The notes beneath the pieces are model-generated. The model was not told where the DNA came from. It saw only the letters and a program-made list of their open reading frames with translations, and made no database searches. A program made the translations under genes and the position numbers. From positions 23,362-87,361 of the forward strand of contig JAEMBT020000051.1 of assembly GCA_018873245.2 (NCBI GenBank): a DNA stretch of 64,000 bases, in the 5' to 3' direction. Source of the DNA: Archegozetes longisetosus (lineage: Eukaryota > Arthropoda > Arachnida > Sarcoptiformes > Trhypochthoniidae). This document shows, piece after piece, positions 32,820 to 44,504 of the stretch (positions are counted from its first letter, which is position 1; each line of letters opens with the position of its first letter).

Positions 32820-35800
32820 TCATCATTGCCACGATCAACGGTTATGACATCACAAATGATCCCCAATATTAGCGTAAATTTACAATCACTAACTGGCGAA
32901 AAAACTCAACAAATCCCTATTCCAGTTGAGACAACACAATCAAAATCAAATGAGTGTGCTTTAGCCCAAGCAATGTCAACAATAAACTCTTCAGAACAAA
33001 TGATATCAATATTGGAGACGACATCATAAATAAGGTCGACACTAGGTATTTCAGCATAGGCTATACCAACGTTAAGTAGTAATATTTTAACACGAGGTTT
33101 TTTTACAAGTTATATATCGTATGCATGATAAACAAAGGAGAAAATCATGTGTTAAAACACCGAAACCTTGGATTAGTGGTAACTCAAACAACTCAAATCG
33201 GGGATGCGCTCATTCGAAAATACGGCGAAAAGGAAACAATTAGCCAGAAGAGAATTGACTTCGAGGTGCGGAAAGGCATTTGAAGGTGCTTCCGCTTCTA
33301 TTTTTAAATCAAATATTGACTATGAAAGTGCCCTTTCCTGAGATGAAGGGGAGAATAAACTCATTACATTTTATGGCAGACTAACTGAAGGATACACAGG
33401 AATGAATACTTTATTAACCACAAAAAGATGGAACCTTAAAACATTCGTAGATTTTGTTTCATACTTGATAGATACATCTAAAGTAGTAAATGAGAATTTT
33501 GATGATCAGTCGTTAATCCAAATTATTTATAATGACTTGGAGCCTGAAGTAAAGTCAGGCGTCCTAATGCTGGGAATGCCATTAATGATTGACATTGTGA
33601 AAAGAATAACAGACCTCGACGCCTCATACGAAGCTTCTCTTCAGTCCGACAGCGGCTTAAACGCCAACAAAGGTTCAATTTAAATTATATCAACACTTAT
33701 TCCACTCAAAACTAACGAAATAAAAGCTTTAATGACAATCATCAAGAAAAATTTAATACTTTTGATCATAGTTTTAACAGAAATAGAAATCATTTTTCAC
33801 CTAATTATAAGTCGAAAATTTTCTAATGATATAATTATGGCACTAGTGGTAATAGTCGTTGAAGCTATGGTTCGAATGATAGTAGATCTTCTTTCAATAA
33901 GTTCAATAATAATCACAGATTTCAACAAAGAGTAAATATAAGTCAAAATATAAGAGTAAATGCGAGGCACAAGCAACAAGATCAGAACTTGCTCTGCACC
34001 TCGAAATAGAGGATATCATGGAAATCGTTATCACAACTCAAGTGGTGATTCAAATACAAGTTATGACATAGCAAACGGAAATAACACTCAAACTCGAATC
34101 AAACTCAACAAATCAACAGTGCTCAAACGGTTACAAATACAGGAACCGGTCCGCCAGGAGAAGCTCTATATCAAATATTCCACATATAGCAAAATAACAG
34201 CATAAGAGCAACTAATGGCTGGGGAAACGTGATGAGCGCTCCGAATTAGAGGTGGTTCATAGTGTTATATTTTTGCTTTATCCTCAAATAAATGAATTTA
34301 ATAATAATAATGATGATAGTTATGACATGAGTAGTGAAAAGTCTCCCAATTATTATTTCGAGTATAATTCAAACGGAGACATAATTAAACATAATACAAT
34401 TCAGTTAATTAATTTAAAAGTAAAAATAGATGACGTAGTAATTGATGCTATAATTGACTTTTGTGCCAACTCTTCAATAATAAATGAAGAAATCATTAAT
34501 AAATTGAACTTAAAATGTAATCAAATAGCAATTTGCCTTAATGCTAATAATATTTATGCTGCTACTTCATTAACTTATAAATTTGAAAGAGTTAATAAAA
34601 AGTTTTGCATTAATACAAATGTTTAAAAACTGCTCAAATCAACTAATATGAGAGAATGATTTTGGCCCATCTTTAAAATTATATTTTGATTTAAATCAAC
34701 GAAAAACTCATTAATTGATGGAAGCTTATCTGATAGAAATCACCACAAGGTCGAAATAAAAGGCGAAGATATTGTATTTTCAGTCCTATTAATGACTTTA
34801 TAAGTAATAATATTCAATTTTCGGGAACATGCATTCTAATATTTATAGAAAAAAAGATGAGAAATAAAGTATCTCTCAATATAATAAAAAATATAGAATA
34901 CAATTATAACTTAAATGATGCTATTGGTTTGCGAATTAATAACAGAAACAAAGAATGCCACGACTTGACCTAGTTTGAAATCATTAGTTGCACACCAGAG
35001 GACGCGTTGACAGCAAGAAGCGGTTAAGAATTAAAAAGTAACCCTAAAACCAAAGAATGTAAATTCAAAATTAGGCTTATCTCGGACTATATTCTATCTT
35101 CAATAGCAACAACAGTAGTTTCTGTAGATGTCTTAAATCTTATACCAAATAAATTATGCATAATTAATGGCAATTCTGAGCTGTTAGCAAAGAGATCTAT
35201 TGTAATAGTACATTCGTGTCTGAACTCTAACGTTAATAACATGTTAACAAATTTTGACAAAAAACCAGTGTTTTTGAAGAAACATAAGGAATTGTTAAGT
35301 TTGATGGGAGCAACTAGTTTCCACTCAAAGCTTATTAAGTCTTACGCGAAATTAGCAGCTCCTCTATACCAATTAATAAAAGGAACCGATAAAATGGATT
35401 CCTGAACAGAAGAATGTGGAAAAAAGTTTTTAAAAAATAGCCAGAGCTTATAAAAGGACCAGTCCTTAGGCATTACGACTCGCAAAGAGCAGTATATCTA
35501 ACAAGGAGAGTACTTGACCACAATGTGACAAATTTTGAATATATTTTCACTATGTCACAATATGAGATGATCACAAATGCTATTCAAATCGTATGACCTA
35601 CACAAGAGCACAATTCATTAACTTTTAAAATTTGTTAATCAATAAAGAAGAGAACAGCATTTTCTATATAGTTAGAAAAATTTTGAGTAGCTTAAAGCAA
35701 AATGAATCCAAGTTAGAGTGACGAATCATACACATACGTATTAAACGGTAGGATATTTACATTGAAATTCTCATATCTCTGTTGTATCTCAATTATTAAA

Positions 35801-37140
35801 GTGCATCTTAATTGGGATTACCGTTTCAAGCTTAATTATATTTTTTTAGTCGTGTACTCATAAAAATTAACTTATATTGAAGTACAGACAACTTAAAAAT
35901 AGGCATGTTTGAACTTTTGAACAACTTTTGAAACATACCTATTTTAAAGTTATCTGTACTTCGATATAAGTTAATTTCTATAAGTACATGACTAAGAAAA
36001 ATATAATTAAGCTTGAAACGGTAATCCTAATTATGATGCACCTTGACAATCGAAACATAACAGAGATTTAAAAATTTCAAAGTAACTATCCTATCGTTTA
36101 ACACGTATGTGTATGATTCGTCACTCTAACTTGGATTCATTTTGTTTTAAGTTACTGAAAATTTTCTAACCATATAGAAAATGCTGTTCACTTTTATACT
36201 GATTAACAAATTTCAAAAATTAATTGATTGTGCTCTTGTGCAGGTCAGACGATTTGAATGGCACTTACGATCATCTCGTATCACGACTAATTCATGATGA
36301 AAATATATTCAATATTTGTCACATTGTGGTGAAGTATTCTCTTTGTAAGATGCGACTGCTCTGACACAGCCAATTTCATTACAAAAAGAAGACAACAAAG
36401 AATTGCATCCAATAGCTTATCGTTCAAAAGCATAAAAAGCGTATAAAGAATATGTGTATTACAGCTAAAGAATACTTATCCATAGTCTACACAACGAGAT
36501 TATACAGAAACTATCTATTCGACAAAAGATTTATTGTTATATTTTATTATAAAGTCTGATGAGAGCAAAAGACTAAGCCCGAAAACAAACAGTTGTCACG
36601 ATTTGATATCGAGTTGAACGAATTCGACTTGGAAATAAGATATGTGTCAGGAAAAAAATTGGCAGACGGCGACAAGTTATCAAGAATCAATATATGAGAT
36701 AATAACAACGAATTAAATGTTGAAATACCTGCCAGGCAACTTAATACAACTCAGTATTTAAATCAAAATTCAATTAATATCGTATCGAAAGTTACAGAAC
36801 TGCTAAATGACAAAAAGGCTCAATTAAAATATAAACTTAGGTTTACTATTATTAATATTCTGAAATTAAAAAAGAAAGTAAAAATGTATCAATTTGTGAA
36901 CAACGAAAAAGATTGTCTAAAAAATGAATTATTATGTCCTAAATTTGGTATTGGAATAAAATTAAAATATAATTTGGTCATCGCTTATGCACTACAAGAA
37001 TGGGTCTTGAGCAAACTATCACTGAAATGTAAGCTCACATCTAGGTGAAGAAAGAACAATTCAAATAATAAGAGAATATTATTGGTATAGAAATACGAAT
37101 ATCTTTATCAAAGCCTATATCAAAACGTGTCATATTTGAG
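32820..37140 (+). pseudogene. Gutted Ty3/gypsy retrotransposon relic
   Basis: Order on the plus strand: gag-like segments (32826-33029 and 33402-33683, the latter with FDDQSLIQIIYNDLEPE); a degenerate protease (about 34400-34600, active-site Asp in IDFCANSS); RT-to-RNase H connection (LMGATSFHSKLIKSYAKL, about 35300-35390); RNase H pieces (ITAKEYLSIVYT near 36460; YVSGKKLADGDKLS near 36640); and the integrase zinc finger region (LGEERTIQIIREYYWY, about 37040-37090). The RT core and the integrase catalytic core are missing and there are many stops. It belongs to a different lineage from the element at 17208-21872. Confidence 0.75.
35487..36361. repeat. Fold-back element inside the gypsy relic
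   Basis: Two arms of roughly 420 bp are inverted copies around a short centre near 35922 (for example ACTTATATTGAAGTACAGA against TCTGTACTTCGATATAAGT). Divergence between the arms is modest. It interrupts the RNase H coding region, so it inserted after, or was formed within, the gypsy copy. Non-coding. Confidence 0.8.
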
Positions 37141-37705
37141 GATAAACAAAACGCCGCAATACAAAAAGTTACGACATACGAAGTCTACGTCATAAACAAA
37201 CATCGAAGCAAAAACATGCCAAAGCAAAAGCAAAAAATCGAAAATTTTGTCTAAAATTTAGTACACTCTATCCTTAACCAAAAAATTAATAAGCTAAAGG
37301 CGAAATCTCTCACACTCGAATTATGGCACATAATTTTGATACACTGAGGATGTGCCATAATCGGGACCTTACTGTACTAAAAATATTTTGAGATAACTTA
37401 AGTCAAGTCTATTTATAATGTTAGAAATAAATAATCTATTTGGCTTACTTTTAGAAAATCTTTTTGTCTTTTTTGTTGTTTCACACGAGAAAGATCTTGA
37501 AAACTTTAAGTGAAAATAGTGTAAATTACGCCTTTATACCTTATGTGAGGCTTAAAAATAGTTGAATTAGTTTCTTATCGACAGAATATTAATTTTTATT
37601 AGTCGAAACGCAGGAAAAACGATATTTTTCAAACCAGTATTTTTATAGTCAAAGAAGCTTTAAAGAATCATTTACACAATAATAAACTAGTAATTCATTT
37701 ATTAA
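37141..37705. other. AT-rich DNA, nothing recognised
   Basis: No coding or repeat structure that I can support. Confidence 0.5.
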
Positions 37706-37861
37706 ATGCTTTCCCTATGGATGGCAATCATTTTTTCCTCACTGCAAAGTGTAAGCTCATCAATACCCATGCTATTGAGCGGTGCGAATAGTATCACAGA
37801 AAAAGAGCTGCAAAATATTCTTAATAATGAGGATAAATGTAATTGTGAAATAAGCTTCTGA
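37706..37861 (+). pseudogene. Serpin N-terminal fragment
   Basis: The plus strand reads SVSSSIPMLLSGANSITEKE, then LQNIL, which matches the helix A/strand 6B/helix B region of serpins (consensus SPxSISSALxMLLxGAxGxTxxEL). The frame ends at TGA 37859-37861 and no reactive-centre loop or other serpin parts follow, so it is a detached exon or pseudogene. Its distal half (from about 37798) is part of an inverted duplication. Confidence 0.6.
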
Positions 37862-38131
37862 TTTTATGACTTAACTGAATACATTTTTTGAAAATTTTCT
37901 CAGAATAATAAAACTCGACTCTGTTGAGACTTTGATTTTATTAATGGTTTCGTCAATAAAACACAACTTTCAATGATTTTATTACTAGTTTTCATACCTA
38001 TGTTAATTGAGTCGAGTTCTACTGTTCTGAGAAAAATCTCAAATTTATATCCAGTCAAGTCATAAAATCAAAAGTTTACTTCACAATTATATTTATCCTC
38101 AATATTAAGAATATTTTGCAGCTCTTTTCAC
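37798..38131. repeat. Inverted duplication carrying the serpin fragment
   Basis: The left arm 37798-37930 (AAAAGAGCTGCAAAATATTC) is mirrored at about 37995-38131 (GAATATTTTGCAGCTCTTTT), with a spacer near 37960. The right arm carries a second, slightly diverged antisense copy of the serpin coding segment. Confidence 0.8.
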
Positions 38132-38230
38132 GTATATTTTCCCGTATATTTCACAAATATTTTTTCACGCATTTACCCAATAGAAGTAATAATTTCGCAA
38201 AATGATAGAATTTTGATTAAATTTGCTGAT

Positions 38231-38709
38231 ACAGTAAATGCGAATGCTATTTCCCACTCAAGCATTTGCTATTTCCGGTTATGCATTTGCTTTTTCCTAA
38301 AAACTTTCATTATTATTAAGTTAAAAATCAGTACAACTAATAAGATACTTTGTAAAGGGTTTCTTCTTTATTTAAACATTTACTTAGACATCTCCCTTTA
38401 TTTTTGCATAATTAGATATTAAATATGTTCGGGACAACAGATGCCTTTTCACCACTAATTACATCTAATTTTTCTACAATTAATTTTCTCATGTTATTTC
38501 TGATTGATTGTCTGATACGCATTAGTGTAAAACTTGAAACTACATTAAGGTTCAATTCTTTCATTTAAATTTATACAAAAACACGATATTTAAGTAAAGG
38601 TATAAACAATAAGAGATATTGATAAAGATATTGTACTTTCAAATGGAAATAGCAATTGATTAATCGGAAGTAGCAAATGCTTAAGTGTGAAATAGCATTT
38701 GCATTAATC
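38231..38709. mobile_element. About 480-bp terminal-inverted-repeat element
   Basis: The left end contains AATGCGAATGCTATTTC then CAAGCATTTGCTATTTCCG. The right end, read inverted, gives AATGCAAATGCTATTTC then TAAGCATTTGCTACTTCCG. The match runs about 60 bp. The ORF at 38213-38422 is a by-product of the arm. No transposase and no clear target duplication. Confidence 0.6.
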
Positions 38710-39250
38710 GTAAATAAAGTGCTTGTCATTGAAATAGATTTGAGAAAAACTCGAACAAATTATACATAAAAGCAGAAGATATAAATAATAAAATAGCATT
38801 AAATCTTCTTATTTCAGGCATGTATTACATATTCAATGAATCTAATTGTGTCTTTAATTCTTTTAACTTTCAGAGCCACTTTTGATGGATATAAAGTTCA
38901 CTCGAATCCGTACTCATACATGAATAAGAACGATATTTTGAAATTCAAAACATTGATAAAATTGAATCTTCAATAAGTTTATTTCGACAATTGGCTTGTA
39001 TTTCATTAAAACATGAGTATACAGTATACAAAAATGTATATACAGTATAAGATGTTTGCCATTGAGCTCAATTGATAAGCTTATAGATGAAACACTTGTC
39101 TTTGTCTTTGGTTACAATCAAAATTCAATAACTAACTTTTATAGATAAAATCCAAATAATTACGAAAACTGCTTGAAATAATGATTAGTGCCATGTATTG
39201 ATATAAGTGTGAAGGTTTATTAAGAAATTCATTTTATACAAAGTTTATAT
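38710..39250. other. AT-rich DNA, nothing recognised
   Basis: No coding or repeat structure that I can support up to the Merlin target duplication. Confidence 0.5.
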
Positions 39251-39261
39251 CATCAAAGCGG

Positions 39262-39800
39262 TTGACTTTTACTTTTGTGTGAAGCTGGGGAAACCATTAC
39301 ATATCTATATATTTATTATCAGCATGACTTAACAAGCAAGTCTCAAGCCACACCCACCTCCGGCCACTTCTAAGCTCCGCCCACCAAAAAAATGTTTAGC
39401 CACACCCACCAAATTCGTCTTAAATTTTTACCTAAATGTACTTTTAAAAATATGCAAGCGGATTCTCAAAATTCCTTCTGTGGACGGAGTTATAAGCGTT
39501 CAAAGTTCGAATTTTCAAAACTTTGACTAGCTTTTACTTTACGTGAAGCTGGTGTAGCAATTACATTTATATATATCTGTTATCGGCATGACATGACAAA
39601 CAAAAGTCTCAAGCCACGCAAACCTCCGACCACTTTTAAGCTCTGCCCACCAAAAGAATTTTAAGCCACATCCATTAAAATTTTCTTAAATTTATATCTA
39701 AATATACTATTTAAGAATATGCAATCGGATTCTCAAAATTCTTTCTGTGGACGAAGTTATGAATTTTCAAAATTTCGATATTCCAATAGTAACTAGGACA
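39262..39800. repeat. Direct duplication in the left arm of the Merlin element
   Basis: Two units of about 264 bp (starting near 39262 and 39526). Each runs from GTGAAGCTGG through the CCGGCCACTTCTAAGCTCCG-like segment to GCAATCGGATTCTCAAAATT. The right arm has a single unit. Confidence 0.75.
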
Positions 39801-40622
39801 TCACTCATGTCTAATTTTTCATGTTTACTTATTTACTATCTATTCGTTTTTATGAAAGATACAGAACTATAAGTTATTAGGTATTCAAGGAAAACAAATT
39901 CATACCAAAATTTACCAAAAAGATAAACATAATAATACATGTTTTGATTATTGGATAAGCATATTTTGATTTTGTAACTGATATTACACAATTTATCATA
40001 TTTTTATTGAAAATTATTATTTAAAAAATTTTCTTCAATTCAAATCAATTTAATTAAAAATGAGGTTTTTTGTCACCTATAAGTGTGTTTACTTGAATTT
40101 TTGGTTAAAAATAAGCACGTTTATAGGCTAATATTTGTCACGTGAACACCTAATAATCTGGAGATCTCCCTCTTTCCTTAAAAAGAACTCATCATACTGT
40201 AATCAACAAGTATTTTCATTTTTTTCGATAATTTCTTTTTCAAATTCTGTTAGTGAAAAATTTCCCTTTTGTGAATTTTAACTTCACTGGATCCGTTCTA
40301 AATGTATGTTTTAACATTTTTAATTTGTTATTTTATCTCACTAATCACTAATATTTCAGAAATTTCGAAAATTTTTTCCATGTCTAGTGCATATTTAAAT
40401 TTGTCTATACAAATAAATTATAATTATTTAAATTATTTAATATATTGAATCGCATTTATTTAAGTTTTTAAATTAATGAGTCTATGAAATGAAAGACAAA
40501 AATTAGGTTAATTTTATCAAATTTATTTTATATTTATTAGATTCCGTAGTAAGGATTTTATAAAAATTTTCGCTAATTACAAGATAATACAAGATTTGAA
40601 GATACAAAAACACTTGGTGAGC

Positions 40623-41933
40623 TTAATCAGGAAGATCTGCAAAGTAATCTTTATCAGAATCGACTTCTGTGCCAGAATTGACTTCTATATCAGAACCTGA
40701 ATCGAAGCTGGAAATTGAAATAGGGATGATTGGAGCTAAAGGTTGGTGGAAGCAAGGTGAAGCATTGAAAGGGTATAAAACACGAATATCTTCAAGGAAA
40801 CATCTAAATCTATCGCCATTTCGATTGATGTTCTTTATACTAGAATAAAGTATTGAGAGTAAAAAATTTCGATCAAGATTAAATGTCAATGTGATAACTA
40901 CATATTCCTAAAATACATGTATCGCTCGATATATGTATCTGCCATTCGATGAACGTAACCATCAATATCTCGATTTTCTTGAGTTGACCTTATGGTGGCT
41001 TTCAAATCTCTCCATAGACGCTCAATGGAATTCTTATTGACTTCTAGTACGCTAGGAGTATTGTTGAGTGACTCTAGAGTGATGTCGTCTGCAGTGTATC
41101 CAACTTGGTGATTGCAGATGAAATGCCCTGCAATACCTGTTACACTATCGTAATGACCGAGTCTATCTATCATTCCAGTGTATCCGCGCCAGCCATCGGT
41201 GAAAATGATAGACCCAGGCTCAACTCTTTCACGAATGATATCGTCTAACGTATTTTGGCTCCTATCGTCAACTCTCACCATAAAGTCTTCTTTTGTCTCC
41301 GTACAAATACCACCGACAACCCACACATCTCCAAGGCCACGACCACGATGGTGTTTCGGACGGTAAAGATGTGTTTCATCGATCTCAACCTGAGTCGTTG
41401 GATAGCCTATTTTGTTGGCATCGTTTACGTTATTACGACAGATCTTTCTCATAAAAACCCACCAGCTGACTGCGGTTTTTGGTGTGCATCCGACGACATC
41501 ACAAACAAACTCAAGTGTCGGCATTCCTTTGCAAACAAAGCAGAAGATTAAATCCATAATTTGAACCTGGAACACAAAACGTGGCATGAAACAGAAACAT
41601 TTAGTAGTCTTGTCGAAAATACTTAAAATAAAAAATTTCATCTGATTCATACTGACCCATGTTAAATGAGCCCTCTCAAAACATGTTCCATTGAATGGAT
41701 TGAATGAATGGCGGCATATTTCACTCACGCACCTCAATCTCCAACCAATTTTCATTCTAGCATCATTCGTTGGCATCATTGGAGATGAACAATTTGTACA
41801 TCGGGCATGAGTGGCAGCATAATCTCTGGTCGGAATGAGTTTAAACCTCTCTAAGAATTCAATTACAGATTCTTCATCTGAGAAGTTATTTAGCTTAAGT
41901 TTTAAGTCATCAAATCCTGGAAATTGATTTTCT
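40623..41933 (-). CDS. Merlin transposase, intron-containing (N-terminus incomplete)
   Basis: DDE transposase of the ISXO2/IS1595 type. On the minus strand the frame enters after a splice acceptor (AAATAG/CA, exon from 41933), then a zinc ribbon (CTNCSSP...C...C, about 41690-41815). An in-frame 90-bp intron (GTCAGT...TTCCAG) lies at 41567-41656. The catalytic domain follows with D in VEIDETHL, the RGRGLGDVWVVGGI block, D in FTDGWRGY and E in NSIERLWRDLK. A 62-bp intron (GTAGTT...TTCTAG) at 40840-40901 restores the phase into the C-terminal exon (NRNGDRFRCFLEDIRVLYPF, then an acidic tail rich in Asp/Ser, stop at 40623). The first coding exon was not placed with certainty. All catalytic residues are present and the exons read through. 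Confidence 0.82.
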
Positions 41934-42046
41934 GCTATTTAATTAAATATTAATAAAATTACTCTGAAAGAGGAAGTACACAGTGGAAAAATTTGTCAAA
42001 AATTTAGGACAATATTAGATGTCGTTTGAGTTTTCATTCCAATTTC

Positions 42047-42945
42047 TAGTGAAGAGCATTGGTCCGAAATCTTGAGCTTCAAGCTCGAGCTTCTATAAGC
42101 GCAGCTCAAAATTGTTGAGCTTTGAGCTGCGCTTCTGTCAAATTTGGCCTGAGCTGCGCTTATACTAAGAAGCTCGGGTCTAAGCTGTGAGCTGCGCTGC
42201 TGAGCTTATGTTAAAAATTAAAAACTAAAATAATGAGTAGTAATCTTTGTAACAAGTATTTATTTCAAGCTATAATGAAGTATTTGAGCAAAAATATATG
42301 ATTTTTGATCGTAAAGTTTGAACAATGAATTCAAATTTCGACATCTGTGTCACCTATCAATGATTGTGAGTCTTCTGATTGTATTTCACTTTCTTGTGAA
42401 GTCATGTTGGAAACAGTTTCCAACAACAATTTTCTCTTATAATGAATAATCATCAAAAATTACTTGAGATTATCTTATTTTGAATATAAAGATATTTAAT
42501 CAGTGAATGGAAATAACATTACTTTTAAGGCCTTAAAACTTTATTAATTCTTTCTTCAAATAAACAGTTACTGCACTAAATTTCAGTTTAAATTGAAATT
42601 GATTTTGAAAACAATGATTCATAATTCAGAGATGCATCTCATCATTCAATTCGATAGATCTAATTTAATATCTAATTTTCTAACATACGAGAAGCAATTC
42701 AACAATCATTGCTATTTTACAGTGAATACCGCTTTTTGCTTTATTAAATAAGTCGGCTTCAAATGAGCTGAGCTCGAAGCTCAACAACTTGAGCTTGAGC
42801 TTGGGCTTGAGCTGCGCTTCTTCATCATAGCATGAGCTTGAAGCTCGAGCTTATAAGCTCGAAGACAGCTAAAATTGAGCTTCAAGCGCAGCGCAGCTCA
42901 AAGCTCAGCTCAGCTCAGCTCAAAGCTAGCTTATGCTCTTCGCTA
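42047..42945. mobile_element. 899-bp hAT MITE with AGCTC-array ends, nested in Merlin
   Basis: Ends TAGTGAAGAGCAT (42047) and inverted TAGCGAAGAGCAT (from 42945) fit the hAT consensus YARNG. Flanks carry an identical 8-bp duplication CCAATTTC (42039-42046, 42946-42953). Both subterminal regions, about 140-170 bp each, consist almost entirely of GAGCTT/AAGCTC/GAGCTGCGCTT words in alternating orientation. The AT-rich centre retains a possible coding scrap on the minus strand (MTSQESEIQSEDSQSLIG, near 42330-42400), so it may be an internal-deletion copy of a larger element. Confidence 0.85.
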
Positions 42946-42953
42946 CCAATTTC

Positions 42954-43090
42954 TAACACTAAACATTTTACTCCCGCATTGTTGTAAACGGGATAGTGCT
43001 CGGACCCGAAGCTTATCAATACTCGAAAGTAACCACTTCTGGTCTCTCCAGCTAGACTTGTATCACGATCCAACAATGGAGAGTCCATCC
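42954..43090 (-). other. Open stretch that may be the first Merlin exon
   Basis: From an ATG near 43083 the minus strand is open for 48 codons (MDSPLLDRDTSLAGETRSGY) up to the MITE. If the MITE is removed in thought the frame runs a further 14 codons. No convincing donor in the right phase was found, so this is a suggestion only. Confidence 0.25.
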
Positions 43091-43589
43091 GCCTATGAGC
43101 ACGTTTAGTGTATTTCGTGCGAATGAATGTGTGTGAAATATAAAAATAAAATTACAAAATTTATAAAATAAAAAATTGTGGTATTTAGTACTAAAATTGA
43201 AAATCTCAAATTTGATTAAATTTACTTCTAAAAACCTTAATAAATAAAATAACAAATAAATAATTAGACTTACACTTAGAGTGAAATCAGTGTGAGTAAA
43301 ATTCACAAAGAAACAAAATTTTCACTAAAAACTGAATTTAAAACACTTATTTAAAAAAATCAAAACACGTGTTGATGTATAGTAAATAAGTAAACATGAA
43401 AAAATAGACATAAATGATGTCCTAGTTTCTATTGTAATATCGAAATTTTGAAAATTCATAACTTCGTCCACAGAAGGAATTTTCAGAAACCGATTGCATA
43501 TTGCTTGTCAAGTCATGCTGATAATAAATATATACATGTATAATGGTATCCCCAGCTTCACACAAAAGTAAAAGCCAACCCATCAAAGC

Positions 43590-43884
43590 ATTTAATTTTG
43601 TTTAAAATGAATTTTCAAATAAATTTTGCTGGTTGCCTCGAGGGTGGGTATGAAATCTCATAGCACCCCTGAGGCCTCAAGAAACGTCACGGCTCGTTCC
43701 AGTGCTCTCAGTAGGGAATAAAGGTTTATTTGGAGGGTATGAAGGAGGGTAAGGGATGGGTGGAAGGATAAGTGCTTGGTAGTTTCAGAGGAGGAATGAT
43801 AGAAACTCAAGTAAATTTTCACTTATTTTTTTAAATGCCAGATATAAATAGATTTGGGCAAAAGACTTGCAAAGAAAGTTGGCA
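43590..43884. other. GC-richer unique DNA
   Basis: 43630-43800 is richer in G (GGAGGGTATGAAGGAGGGTA on the plus strand) than the surroundings. No feature was recognised. Confidence 0.3.
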
Positions 43885-44157
43885 ATGGATGATATAATGA
43901 AAGTTGATTTAGTACTACTAAAATCTAGATCCAATAAAACTATTAAATTCTACAATTTAAAGCACAGCCAACTCACGTCAGTGAAAAAGAATCAAAGTAA
44001 GGCACGTTTAATATTTATGGTTAATTTGGATTTATTATATAAAATTCAAATTTGTTCAGATATCAATACAGAAAATATTACTCAACCCACCGTTGATTTT
44101 TTAGAATCGGACATTTCTTTTGGCATAAGCCTCGTTTTCTGTTTGACTCATGAGTAA
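43885..44157 (+). CDS. Hypothetical 90-aa ORF
   Basis: From the ATG at 43885 to TAA at 44155-44157. No signal peptide, no recognised domain, Lys/Ser/Leu-rich. It could be a real exon or a chance frame. Confidence 0.22.
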   Translation: MDDIMKVDLVLLKSRSNKTIKFYNLKHSQLTSVKKNQSKARLIFMVNLDLLYKIQICSDINTENITQPTVDFLESDISFGISLVFCLTHE

Positions 44158-44504
44158 AATAATGAAAATATTAATTAAATAAGTTAGAATTTGAAAATAG
44201 AATTCTAAGACTTAAATTCAACAAGTTTCAACATTGGAATCGCTGCCATGTGAAAGTGCAGAACAGTACAAAAATGAAACTCTTGATATTAGATATGCCT
44301 TAATACTTTTTAATAATTAGCATTTCAAGTATAACGAAGATTTATATATGAAAGTTACAATTAAGTTGGAATGAATTAAGTCAAAATAACATCTGTAATA
44401 ATATGTTTTAGAACTTTTAATACAAATATTTACATTTACATACAATCCTTCTCTTTACTAAGCCAAGTCCTATCTTAAGTTCCGTACCAATCTTTCGCTA
44501 ATAG

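Larger units (their letters stand above)
39260..43580 (-). mobile_element. Complete Merlin (IS1595/IS1016-type) DNA transposon, 9-bp target duplication
   Basis: The left end GGTTGACTTTTACTTTTGTG at 39260 is mirrored at 43580 (inverted GGTTGGCTTTTACTTTTGTG). Flanks carry an identical 9-bp duplication CATCAAAGC at 39251-39259 and 43581-43589; Merlin elements make 8 to 9-bp duplications. Inverted similarity continues well inside (39690-39850 against 43380-43500, and weaker to about 40310 against 43260). The left arm is lengthened by an internal direct repeat. A spliced transposase lies on the minus strand, and a hAT MITE is nested at 42047-42945. Confidence 0.85.

Noticed and set aside
33732..33935. 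Hydrophobic Ile-rich ORFs on both strands
   Set aside because: They are translations of Asn/Ser-rich gag-like sequence in the wrong frame.
43052..43306. 84-codon hydrophobic minus-strand ORF
   Set aside because: It lies in the right arm of the Merlin element and is a by-product of AT-rich sequence.
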